Source: DATLEX01 sp035525045 (GTDB lineage: Bacteria; Acidobacteriota; Thermoanaerobaculia; Gp7-AA8). From it: a DNA stretch of 20,786 nt. Shown here piece after piece: positions 14,401 through 20,488 of this stretch; positions within the stretch are counted from its first letter, which is position 1, and every line of letters begins with the position of its first letter. The translations under genes were made by a program, and so were the position numbers. The notes under the pieces were generated by a model. It worked only from the letters and a program-made list of their open reading frames with translations, was not told where the DNA came from and did not search any database. The stretch spans positions 1 through 20,786 of the forward strand of contig DATLEX010000019.1 of the NCBI GenBank assembly GCA_035525045.1, read 5' to 3'.

Positions 14401-15698
14401 TCATCGAGGTCGTCGAACGCCGGCTGGACCGTGACGCTGTCCAACCCGAGGTTGGCCAGGCAGTCGGCACGGCGCCGGCGCCACGCCTCCCGTTCCGCGG
14501 TCTGCCGCTCCTCGGTCACGTCGCGCGAGAGGACGACCGAGCCGATGATCTTGCCGCGCTCGTCGCGGATCGGCGCAGCCTTGAAGTTGACGACGCGGTC
14601 GTCATCGGTGCGCGGATCGTGAGTCAGATAGTCGGACTTGACCTGCTCCCCGCGCAGGGCACGGACGGAGGGCAGCTCATCGTGAGAGAGCGGCCCGCCG
14701 TCGAGATATCGGTGCGGGCGCGCGCCGGCCCGTCGCGCGTCGGGCGAGAAGAGGACCGCCGGCTGATTCTGCGCCGCGGCGTTCATCCGCTCCAGATTCC
14801 CGGTCGCGTCGTAGATGGCGGCGGCCTCCGGGATCTGGTCGAGGATCGCCCTCACCTTCGCCATCTCCTCGACGGCCTTGGCGTAGAGCAACGTATTGTT
14901 CAGAGCCAGCGTGGCGTAGCGCCCGATCTCGGCAAAGAGATCGACCTCTTCCCGGGTCCAGTCGCGCCTCTGATGGCACTGGTGAAGTCCGAATGCCCAC
15001 GGCTCGCCCTGCCGCGGCCGGAGAACCTGCAACAGCTCGGACCGCACCTGGAACCGCCGGGCCAGCTCCGGATCGAGCTCGGCGTCCCCTTCCTGCACCA
15101 CGCCCGGGCGTCCGCTTTCGATCAGCCGCCGGATCAGGGCCCGCGAGCCCCGGAGCGGAATCGGACCCGTCTCATCGGGCCGCTGGCGCACGGAAGGGGC
15201 GCTGACCGCGAAGGCCACGCTGGCATGTTCGCTGTCCTCGTTCACGGGGTGCAGAAGCCAGGCGCGGTCGGCGTGGAACTCCTCCCGCGTCACCGACACG
15301 ATCCGGCGAAGGACTTCCCGCAGATCGAGCGTGGTGGTGAACGCCTCGAGCACGGAGGAAAGAAGGCGATCACGGTCCTCGGCGGCCGGGCGCGGCGGTT
15401 CGATCCGGGGGCGTTCGAGGTTGCGGACCAGGAGGCGGCGGATGTCCGTGTCGTCGCCGTTGGGGTCCGGCAGCTCCAGGACGCGGGCCAGCGGCTGGCT
15501 GGTCTCGGCGGCCACCCGCACTCTCTGCCAGGCCGATGTCCCGCTGACCGCCACGAGGGTGAACTCCCCCTCGGCCAGAAGCCGGAACGCCTCCTCCTCC
15601 GTCGTCACGACGACCGGGTCGAGGTGCAGCGATCGCGCGATTTCCGCCGGTTTTCTCGAGGCAGCCTCGCCAGCGACAATGAGAACCTGGTTGAGCAT
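11442..15698 (-). CDS. Large multi-sensor histidine kinase (GAF/PAS array)
   Basis: The 1418-residue kinase has no obvious signal peptide or membrane segment, so it is probably cytoplasmic. Order: a receiver-like N-terminal segment (1-95, MLNQVLIVAG, lacking clear phospho-acceptor signature), GAF (~110-275), PAS (~280-396), GAF (~415-580), PAS (~600-720), GAF (~740-910), PAS (~930-1049), PAS (~1065-1185), HisKA with H1202 (SVASHELRTPLTTIKGY), then HATPase with the N box around N1315 (RQVIDNLLSNAIKYSP), DHGIGIP (1347-1353) and GLGLGLYI. The GAF-PAS pair 401-720 is tandemly duplicated at 727-1049. It is divergent from mazG and upstream of oprP on the same strand. The ligand is unknown; it could feed the response regulator at 7360, but orphan kinases are common. 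Confidence 0.9.
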   Translation of the reverse strand: MLNQVLIVAGEAASRKPAEIARSLHLDPVVVTTEEEAFRLLAEGEFTLVAVSGTSAWQRVRVAAETSQPLARVLELPDPNGDDTDIRRLLVRNLERPRIEPPRPAAEDRDRLLSSVLEAFTTTLDLREVLRRIVSVTREEFHADRAWLLHPVNEDSEHASVAFAVSAPSVRQRPDETGPIPLRGSRALIRRLIESGRPGVVQEGDAELDPELARRFQVRSELLQVLRPRQGEPWAFGLHQCHQRRDWTREEVDLFAEIGRYATLALNNTLLYAKAVEEMAKVRAILDQIPEAAAIYDATGNLERMNAAAQNQPAVLFSPDARRAGARPHRYLDGGPLSHDELPSVRALRGEQVKSDYLTHDPRTDDDRVVNFKAAPIRDERGKIIGSVVLSRDVTEERQTAEREAWRRRRADCLANLGLDSVTVQPAFDDLDEQARRISEAVAGTVRVYLYHPATGTLDLVGFASTAQDADEFRKYFAEHPHRPGEGLPGTVFQIGRPLLFYEIRGDAVIGFARDEQEREIKAAMREQSLIACPIESYGERIGALVISQSDPRRNFDTEDLEFAQSVAERIGAASHIHQLTRVSQDGHRAAEELARHEVDARVRFEAVLETAPIGIAVVSADELRFELANARFIDFAIHHGKIPSDSRLVGLRAEEVIPDFESILEQVAESGEPRAEEALEISGPGGTRYVNRIISAVRGRFSGVTQSVTVLVQDVTEQVLEERLDAEREAWRRRRAECLAGLGLESIAVESFFEELDEQARRIAHAVGGAAQLFMYQPGTSELMLAGLAAAGPRAAAFEHLREHVARNPYHPGEGLPGTVFQIGRPLLYSDVRGEAVTDFGRTPEEKEIIAALQEESLIACPIESYGDRIGALVISQSDSRRKFDAEDLEFAQAVAERIGAASHINRLTRISLEGHRAAEDLARREVDARVRLEAVLESAPIGIAVISADELRFELANVRFMDFAAEHGNIDADAKVIGLGAEDVIPGFEKLLKQVAESGETRFDEALQIGPSENPGYINRIISASRGRFSGITQSLTVLIQDVTEQVRATREVEALARMMAERSARLDSILSSMVDGLWVYDSDGIVVDVNQAALTMFGLGSRTEAVEHGSFAALSLRYPDGRPVPREDFPYTRALRGETIPDYLVMARHLITGKDIDLSIAVAPIESNGIVGAVLVMRDITGLQELDRKKDEFLSVASHELRTPLTTIKGYTQLLAQTVNDLPSEERSTYLTAVLGEIDRMMGLISELLDVSRIETNRLQIHPQPIRWIEFIERRASAFRVQNPGRIINFAREAEETIVNADPDRMRQVIDNLLSNAIKYSPEPTEIDVIVRVAEGSVETAVIDHGIGIPRDEIPQLFERFHRARNVSSRYYGGLGLGLYIARAIVEAHAGSISVESDEGEGSAFTMILPMVDLA
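12552..13520 (-). repeat. Second copy of duplicated GAF-PAS module
   Basis: This encodes kinase residues 727-1049 (AEREAWRRRRAECLAGLGL through LIQDVTEQV). It aligns colinearly with residues 401-720; shared blocks include HPGEGLPGTVFQIGRPLL, LIACPIESYG, RIGALVISQSD, EFAQ.VAERIGAASHI, APIGIAV.SADELRFELAN and the VTEQV end. The offset shifts from 326 to 329 residues, so a few small indels have accumulated. Confidence 0.85.
13539..14498 (-). repeat. First copy of duplicated GAF-PAS module
   Basis: This encodes kinase residues 401-720 (AEREAWRRRRADCLANLGL through LVQDVTEQV), the tandem partner of 12552-13520, separated from it by six residues. Both copies follow a PAS domain ending in DVTE, so the junction reads as an in-frame unequal duplication of one GAF-PAS unit. 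Confidence 0.85.
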
Positions 15699-15781
15699 GG
15701 GTGTTCGGGATCAGCCGCGCGGTCAGGATGGATCATGCTACCAGAACGAATTTCGCCCGGGAGTGGAGCCGGGGCATCCAC

Positions 15782-15787
15782 TAGAAT
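15782..15787 (+). promoter_or_regulatory. Candidate -10 element of mazG, leaderless
   Basis: TAGAAT lies 7 nt before the mazG ATG at 15795. Transcription starting about 7 nt downstream would begin at the start codon itself. No ribosome site is visible before this ATG, which supports a leaderless message. Confidence 0.5.
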
Positions 15788-15794
15788 CGCCGCG

Positions 15795-16577
15795 ATGTCG
15801 AAACGATCGTTCGACGATCTGGTGAAACTGATGACCACGCTTCGCGGGCCGGACGGCTGTCCCTGGGACCGCAAGCAGGACCTGCCGGACCTCAAGCCGT
15901 TCGTCATCGAGGAAGCCTACGAGGTGGTCGACGCGATCGACCGCGACGACCGCGGGGCGCTGCTCGAAGAAGTCGGCGATCTTCTCCTCGAGGCGGTCTT
16001 CATCGCCGAGATCACGCGGGAGGAAGGGTCCTTCGACGTCTATGACTCCATCACCGCGATCCACGAGAAGCTCGTCCGCCGTCACCCCCATGTCTTCGGC
16101 GACGTGCAGGCCGCAGACGCCGAGCAGGTCCTGGTCAACTGGGAGAAGTTGAAGAACGAGGAGAGAAAGGCGGAGAACAAGAGCGTGCTGTCGGGAGTGC
16201 CGCAGGCGCTGCCCGCGCTTCAGAAAGCCTCACGGCTGACCGAGAAGGCCGCGCGCGTCGGATTCGACTGGCGCCGCGCCGAAGACGTGTTCGAGAAGAT
16301 CGACGAAGAGCTGCGCGAGCTTCGCCAGGCCGCCGCCGAGCAACGAGTCGAAGCCGTCGCCGAGGAGATCGGCGACCTTCTCTTCACTCTCGCCAACGTG
16401 GCCCGCAAGCTGGCGATCAACCCGGAAGAGGCCCTGCAGAGGACCAACCGGAAGTTCACCCGGCGCTTCGAAGCCATGGAACGTGCCGTCCGCGAAGGCG
16501 GCCGGAATCTCGACCAGTTGACCCTCGAGGAGATGGACCGGCTTTGGGACGACGCAAAAGCCGCCGAGCGCGGCTGA
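15795..16577 (+). CDS. mazG: Nucleoside triphosphate pyrophosphohydrolase MazG
   Basis: The 260-residue protein has two MazG helical domains. The first carries the opening signature LRGPDGCPWDRKQDL and the metal-binding Glu/Asp set (VIEEAYEVVDAI at ~37-48, LEEVGDLLLE at ~57-66). The second (~165-235) repeats the pattern (EKIDEELRELRQA, AVAEEIGDLLFTLANVAR) and ends with NRKFTRRFEAME. MazG hydrolyses NTPs to NMP and pyrophosphate, cleansing the pool and lowering ppGpp stress signalling. Length matches E. coli MazG closely. The ATG at 15795 begins MSKRSFDDLV, fits the family and follows a -10 directly; the frame is open far upstream but only as antisense of the kinase. The 3' end overlaps yidD by 34 bp. 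Confidence 0.95.
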   Translation: MSKRSFDDLVKLMTTLRGPDGCPWDRKQDLPDLKPFVIEEAYEVVDAIDRDDRGALLEEVGDLLLEAVFIAEITREEGSFDVYDSITAIHEKLVRRHPHVFGDVQAADAEQVLVNWEKLKNEERKAENKSVLSGVPQALPALQKASRLTEKAARVGFDWRRAEDVFEKIDEELRELRQAAAEQRVEAVAEEIGDLLFTLANVARKLAINPEEALQRTNRKFTRRFEAMERAVREGGRNLDQLTLEEMDRLWDDAKAAERG

Positions 16578-16867
16578 TCACCATCGCTCTGCTCGTCGCG
16601 GCAACGCTGCTCGTGGCGCACGACGTTGGATCGAAGCCGGGGGAGGGAATCGGCGCGCGGCTGGCCATCGTGACCATCGACGAGTACCGCGCCCACCTCT
16701 CGCCGCGCCTGGCGCGCGTCACCACCTGCCGGTTCCAACCGACCTGCTCCGCGTATGGACGGGAGGCGATCGCCCGCTACGGCCTGCTGCGGGGTGCGGG
16801 CAGGACGGCGTGGCGGATCGCGCGATGCGGGCCCTGGACGCCCATGGGGACGGTGGATCGGCCGTAG
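16544..16867 (+). CDS. yidD: YidD family membrane protein insertion factor
   Basis: The 107-residue protein carries the YidD signature: a TIDEYRAHLSP segment, TCRFQPTCSAYGREAIARYGLLRG, and AWRIARCGPW with the conserved Cys residues (CRFxPTCSxY, RC). YidD assists YidC in inserting inner-membrane proteins. It usually sits beside rnpA and yidC; here it follows mazG with a 34-bp overlap. The N-terminus is odd: ~40 extra residues hold a basic stretch (GRRKSRRAR) and a hydrophobic helix (LITIALLVAATLLVAHDV), a possible membrane anchor where typical YidD has a short amphipathic helix. The start is uncertain: TTG at 16544 gives the full helix, and a GTG inside it would give a shorter form. C-terminal GTVDRP is a variant of the usual ending. 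Confidence 0.85.
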   Translation: MGRRKSRRARLITIALLVAATLLVAHDVGSKPGEGIGARLAIVTIDEYRAHLSPRLARVTTCRFQPTCSAYGREAIARYGLLRGAGRTAWRIARCGPWTPMGTVDRP

Positions 16868-16868
16868 C

Positions 16869-17513
16869 CTATTCCAACGGCTCCTCCGCGCTCGGACAAA
16901 GCTCGTTGAGCAGGCACTCCCGGCACTTCGGCTTCCGGGCCACGCAGAGGGTGCGGCCGTGCTCGATCAGGCGGTGGGAGAAGGACGTCCACTCCTTCGG
17001 CGGGATCAGCTTCATCAGGTCGTGCTCGATCTTCTCCGGATCGAAGTGGGAGGTGAGGCCGAGCCGGCCGGAGACGCGCGCGACGTGGGTGTCGACCACG
17101 ATTCCGGCCGCTGTCTTGAAGGCGTTGGCCAGGACCACGTTCGCCGTCTTCCGGCCGACACCGGGAAGTGCCGTCAGCTCCTCCATCGTCCGCGGCACCT
17201 CACCCCCATGGTTCTCGACGATGGCCCTCGACGCCGCGATCACGGCCCTGGCCTTGTTCCGGAAGAAGCCGGTCTGGCGCACGTCCCGCTCCATCTCCAC
17301 CTGGCCGGCCCCGGCGAACGCCTCCGGACCGGGGTACTTGCGAAAGAGGCTCCTGGTGACGATGTTCACCCGCGCATCGGTGCTCTGCGCCGAGAGCATC
17401 GTGGCGATGAGCAACTCGAACGGCGTGGTGAAGTCGAGGGAACATTTCGCCTTCGGGTACATGCGCCTGAGGTGCGAGACGATCTCGGCGGCGCGCTCCT
17501 GCTTCTTCGTCAC
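16869..17513 (-). CDS. nth: Endonuclease III
   Basis: The 214-residue DNA glycosylase/AP lyase removes oxidised pyrimidines in base excision repair. Visible are the helix-hairpin-helix LPGVGRKTANVVL with catalytic K122, the catalytic Asp D141 (VVDTHVARVSGRLGL), and a C-terminal 4Fe-4S cluster loop, Cys190-X6-Cys197-X2-Cys200-X5-Cys206. All key residues are intact and the length is standard. The start is GTG at 17513 (MTKKQERAAEIV), with a TAAAAT -10 only 6 nt upstream. The gene is convergent with yidD (1-bp gap) and divergent from hutU (38-bp gap). Confidence 0.96.
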   Translation of the reverse strand: MTKKQERAAEIVSHLRRMYPKAKCSLDFTTPFELLIATMLSAQSTDARVNIVTRSLFRKYPGPEAFAGAGQVEMERDVRQTGFFRNKARAVIAASRAIVENHGGEVPRTMEELTALPGVGRKTANVVLANAFKTAAGIVVDTHVARVSGRLGLTSHFDPEKIEHDLMKLIPPKEWTSFSHRLIEHGRTLCVARKPKCRECLLNELCPSAEEPLE

Positions 17514-17519
17514 AACGCG

Positions 17520-17525
17520 ATTTTA
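17520..17525 (-). promoter_or_regulatory. Candidate -10 element of nth, leaderless
   Basis: TAAAAT on the minus strand lies 6 nt before the GTG start at 17513, leaving no room for a ribosome site. It lies inside the 38-bp divergent gap with hutU, where the two promoters must overlap. Confidence 0.5.
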
Positions 17526-17539
17526 AGTGCCGGGTGCCA

Positions 17540-17545
17540 TAAGAT
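17540..17545 (+). promoter_or_regulatory. Candidate -10 element of hutU, leaderless
   Basis: TAAGAT lies 6 nt before the hutU ATG at 17552. With a 17-bp spacer its -35 region would cover the nth -10 at 17520-17525, so the two promoters would compete. Confidence 0.45.
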
Positions 17546-17551
17546 TCCGCC

Positions 17552-19216
17552 ATGACCGCCACCCCCGCCGCCCCCCGCGTGGTCCGCGCTCCCCGCGGCA
17601 CGAGCCTCAGTTGCCGGGGATGGCAGCAGGAGGCGGCGCTGCGGATGCTGATGAACAATCTCGACCCGGAGGTCGCGGAGAGGCCGGATCAGCTCATCGT
17701 CTACGGCGGCATCGGGAAGGCGGCGCGGAACTGGGAGTGCTTCGACGCCATCGTGGCCACGCTGAAGCGGCTGAAGAACGACGAGACGCTGCTCGTCCAG
17801 TCGGGCAAGCCGGTGGGCGTCTTCCGCACGCACGAGAACGCGCCGCGAGTCCTGATCGCGAACGCGAACCTCGTCCCGCACTGGGGTACCTGGGACGAGT
17901 TCCGCCGCCTCGACGCGCTCGGCCTGACGATGTACGGCCAGATGACGGCCGGCTCGTGGATCTACATCGGCACGCAGGGAATCCTGCAGGGGACCTTCGA
18001 GTGCTTCGCCGCGGTGGCCCGGCAGCGCTTCGGCGACTCGCTGCGCGGCAAGCTCGTCGTCACCGCCGGCCTGGGGGGGATGGGGGGTGCCCAGCCGCTG
18101 GCGGCGACGATGAACGAGGGCACCTGCCTGGTTGCGGAGGTCGACCGCACGCGGATCGAGCGCCGCCTGGAGAAGCGCTACCTCGACGAGGAGGCGCCGT
18201 CGCTCGACGCCGCCATCGCCCGCGCCCTCGCCGCGCGCGAGGGCGGCGAGGCCGTCTCGATCGGCCTCGTCGCCAATGCCGTCGAGTTGCTCGAGGCGCT
18301 GATCGGGCGCGGCATCGTCCCCGACGTCCTCACCGACCAGACCTCCGCTCACGACGAGCTGAACGGCTATGTCCCGGCCGGACTCCCCTACGCGGCCGCA
18401 ATGGGCCTCCGGTCGCGAGACCCGAAGCAGTACGTAGCACTCTCGTACGAGACGATGGCCCGGCACATGCGGGCCATGCTCGAGCTGCAGCGCCGCGGTG
18501 CGATCACCTTCGACTACGGGAACAACCTCCGCGGGCAGGCGCAGAAGGGAGGAGTCCCCGATGCGTTCGACGTTGACGGTTTCGTGCCGCTGTTCATCCG
18601 GCCGCTGTTCTGCGAAGGGAAGGGGCCCTTCCGCTGGGCCGTCCTCTCCGGCGACCCGCGCGACCTCCGCGTCACCGACGAAGAGATTCTGAAGCTCTTC
18701 CCCGATGACGCGGCGCTCCACCGGTGGATCGGCATGGCCAGCAAGCGGGTCGCGTTTCAGGGCCTCCCCGCCAGGATCTGCTGGCTCGGCTACGGCGAGC
18801 GGCATCGCGCCGGCTTGCTGTTCAACCGCCTGGTGGCGTCGGGAAAGGTCTCCGCGCCGATCGTGATCGGGCGCGACCACCTCGACGCCGGCTCGGTGGC
18901 TTCACCGAACCGCGAAACCGAGGGGATGCGCGACGGGTCGGATGCCATCGCCGACTGGCCCGTCCTGAATGCTCTGCTCAACACCGCCGCAGGGGCGAGT
19001 TGGGTGTCCTTCCATCACGGCGGCGGAGTGGGCATCGGCTACTCGCTGCATGCCGGGATGGTCATCGTGGCGGACGGGACGGAGGCCGCCGCCGCGCGAC
19101 TCGAACGAGTGCTCACCGCCGATCCCGGAACCGGGGTCATGCGGCACGCCGACGCCGGCTACCAGAAGGCCATCCAGGTGGCGGAGGAGCGGGGGATCGA
19201 CCTCCCGATGATCTAA
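17552..19216 (+). CDS. hutU: Urocanate hydratase
   Basis: The 554-residue enzyme converts urocanate to imidazolonepropionate in histidine breakdown, using tightly bound NAD as electrophile. Signatures are YGGIGKAARNWE (51-62), QSGKPVGVFRTHENAPRV (83-100), the nucleotide-binding GLGGMGGAQP (173-182), and the family active-site motif ARICWLGYGERH with Cys410, the position known from the Pseudomonas enzyme. FHHGGGVGIGYSLHAG near the C-terminus is also conserved. Length is normal and the reading frame intact. The ATG fits the family N-terminus and follows a candidate leaderless promoter. No hutH, hutI or hutG lies in the window, so the rest of the pathway must be elsewhere; the next gene is a desaturase. 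Confidence 0.97.
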   Translation: MTATPAAPRVVRAPRGTSLSCRGWQQEAALRMLMNNLDPEVAERPDQLIVYGGIGKAARNWECFDAIVATLKRLKNDETLLVQSGKPVGVFRTHENAPRVLIANANLVPHWGTWDEFRRLDALGLTMYGQMTAGSWIYIGTQGILQGTFECFAAVARQRFGDSLRGKLVVTAGLGGMGGAQPLAATMNEGTCLVAEVDRTRIERRLEKRYLDEEAPSLDAAIARALAAREGGEAVSIGLVANAVELLEALIGRGIVPDVLTDQTSAHDELNGYVPAGLPYAAAMGLRSRDPKQYVALSYETMARHMRAMLELQRRGAITFDYGNNLRGQAQKGGVPDAFDVDGFVPLFIRPLFCEGKGPFRWAVLSGDPRDLRVTDEEILKLFPDDAALHRWIGMASKRVAFQGLPARICWLGYGERHRAGLLFNRLVASGKVSAPIVIGRDHLDAGSVASPNRETEGMRDGSDAIADWPVLNALLNTAAGASWVSFHHGGGVGIGYSLHAGMVIVADGTEAAAARLERVLTADPGTGVMRHADAGYQKAIQVAEERGIDLPMI

Positions 19217-19220
19217 TCGA

Positions 19221-20471
19221 ATGGGGCTCGGACCCCATCTTGCAATACAACCTGGGGAAGGATCGTTCTCAGGCCGACCCTTCCCGTTGCATACTACGCC
19301 GCGCAAGCACATCTGGAGGTTCATCATCGAAGCCGAAACGAGACCCAAAGACTGGGTGAACATTGCCTTTCTCACCCTCACACCTGTGATCGGGGTCGCC
19401 GGCACCGCCATCTACACCTGGTATGCCGGCTTCAGCCTCTGGATGCCGCTGCTGACAGTTGGGATGTACCTGGCCGTGGGTATTTCGATCTGCGCCGGGT
19501 ACCACCGCTTCTTCTCCCACAAGACCTACGAGGCGCATCCGGCGGTCCAGGTCTTCTACGCGATCTTCGGGGCGATGGCCGCGCAGAATTCGATCCTCTG
19601 GTGGTCGTCCAGCCACCGCGTGCACCACAAGTACGTCGACAGGGACTGGGACCCGTACAACATCCAGCGCGGGTTCTGGTGGGCGCACATCCTTTGGGTG
19701 TTCTACCGGAACGACCAGAAGCCCCACTCGTTCGAGAACTCGCCCGACCTGCTGAAGAACAGGATCGTCATGTGGCAGCACCGCTGGCACAAGGTGATCC
19801 TCATCGCCGGCGGATTCGGTCTGCCCACGCTCATCGGCGCCGCGTTCGGCGACCCGATCGCCGGCCTGCTCTGGGGCGGATTCCTGCGCATCGCCGTGAT
19901 TCACCACACGACGTTCTTCGTGAACTCGCTGGCCCACATGCTCGGTAAGCCCTCGTACAACGCGGAAGTCTCCGCGCGCGACAACTGGGCCGTGGCCCTG
20001 CTCACGCTCGGAGAGGGCTACCACAGCTTCCATCACCGCTTCCCCGCCGACTTCAGGAACGGCATTCGCTGGTATCAGTGGGATCCGGCGAAATGGTTCA
20101 TCGCCGGACTGCGCGGCGTCGGGCTGGCCGAGGAGCTTCGCACCACCGCCCCGCCGCAGATCGAGCAGGCCCGGCTGCAGGCTGCCCTTCGCGTGGTGGA
20201 GCCGCGCATCGCCTCGATCAATTCGCCCACGGCAGCGGAGATTCGCCGGCGCATCGACAAGGCCGTCGAGCACATCGAGCGCGCGGTCGCGCTGTGGCGG
20301 CAGCACATGGACGAGCGCGCCGCCGGGCTCTCGCATGCCTGGAAAGCGTCGCGCCGCCGCTCACGCCGTTACCTGCGGCAAGCCCGCCGGCAGTGGAAGG
20401 GCGCCATGCGCATCATGGCCCGCCTTCCGGAGGCGCCCGGAGGTCAGACCGCGGGCATGAGCGCCACCTGA
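19221..20471 (+). CDS. Acyl-CoA/acyl-lipid delta-9-type fatty acid desaturase
   Basis: This is a membrane di-iron desaturase of 416 residues as annotated. It has the three histidine boxes: HRFFSH (95-100), HRVHH (132-136) and HSFHH (268-272, in GEGYHSFHHRFPADFRNG). The extra iron ligand His of this family is present (NSLAH, ~239). Hydrophobic helices lie around 48-70, 73-92, 105-122 and 190-228. It introduces a cis double bond into fatty acyl chains, tuning membrane fluidity, and needs an electron donor not encoded here. The ATG at 19221 is uncertain: residues 1-30 are not family-like and no ribosome site precedes it, so a later start (TTG at 19287 or GTG at 19353) is possible. A basic helical tail (~310-416) follows the domain. 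hutU ends 4 bp before. Confidence 0.9.
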   Translation: MGLGPHLAIQPGEGSFSGRPFPLHTTPRKHIWRFIIEAETRPKDWVNIAFLTLTPVIGVAGTAIYTWYAGFSLWMPLLTVGMYLAVGISICAGYHRFFSHKTYEAHPAVQVFYAIFGAMAAQNSILWWSSSHRVHHKYVDRDWDPYNIQRGFWWAHILWVFYRNDQKPHSFENSPDLLKNRIVMWQHRWHKVILIAGGFGLPTLIGAAFGDPIAGLLWGGFLRIAVIHHTTFFVNSLAHMLGKPSYNAEVSARDNWAVALLTLGEGYHSFHHRFPADFRNGIRWYQWDPAKWFIAGLRGVGLAEELRTTAPPQIEQARLQAALRVVEPRIASINSPTAAEIRRRIDKAVEHIERAVALWRQHMDERAAGLSHAWKASRRRSRRYLRQARRQWKGAMRIMARLPEAPGGQTAGMSAT

Positions 20472-20488
20472 TCCGGCGCGCGCGGATC
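20470..20488. terminator. Inverted repeat between convergent desaturase and ppiC-like gene
   Basis: GATCCG (20470-20475) and CGGATC (20483-20488) form a stem around a GC-rich 7-nt centre, overlapping both stop codons in the 15-bp convergent gap. There is no T tract. Position favours a shared terminator; the stem is short. Confidence 0.45.

Noticed and set aside
14253..15794. Upstream extension of the mazG frame
   Set aside because: The added ~514 residues are antisense to the kinase; the MazG family begins at the ATG at 15795, right after a -10 element.
19217..19330. Promoter inside the desaturase N-terminal region (CATACT at 19290-19295)
   Set aside because: Some AT-rich -10-like words occur, but no matching -35 or well-placed start codon makes a clear case; noted only as a reason to doubt the ATG at 19221.
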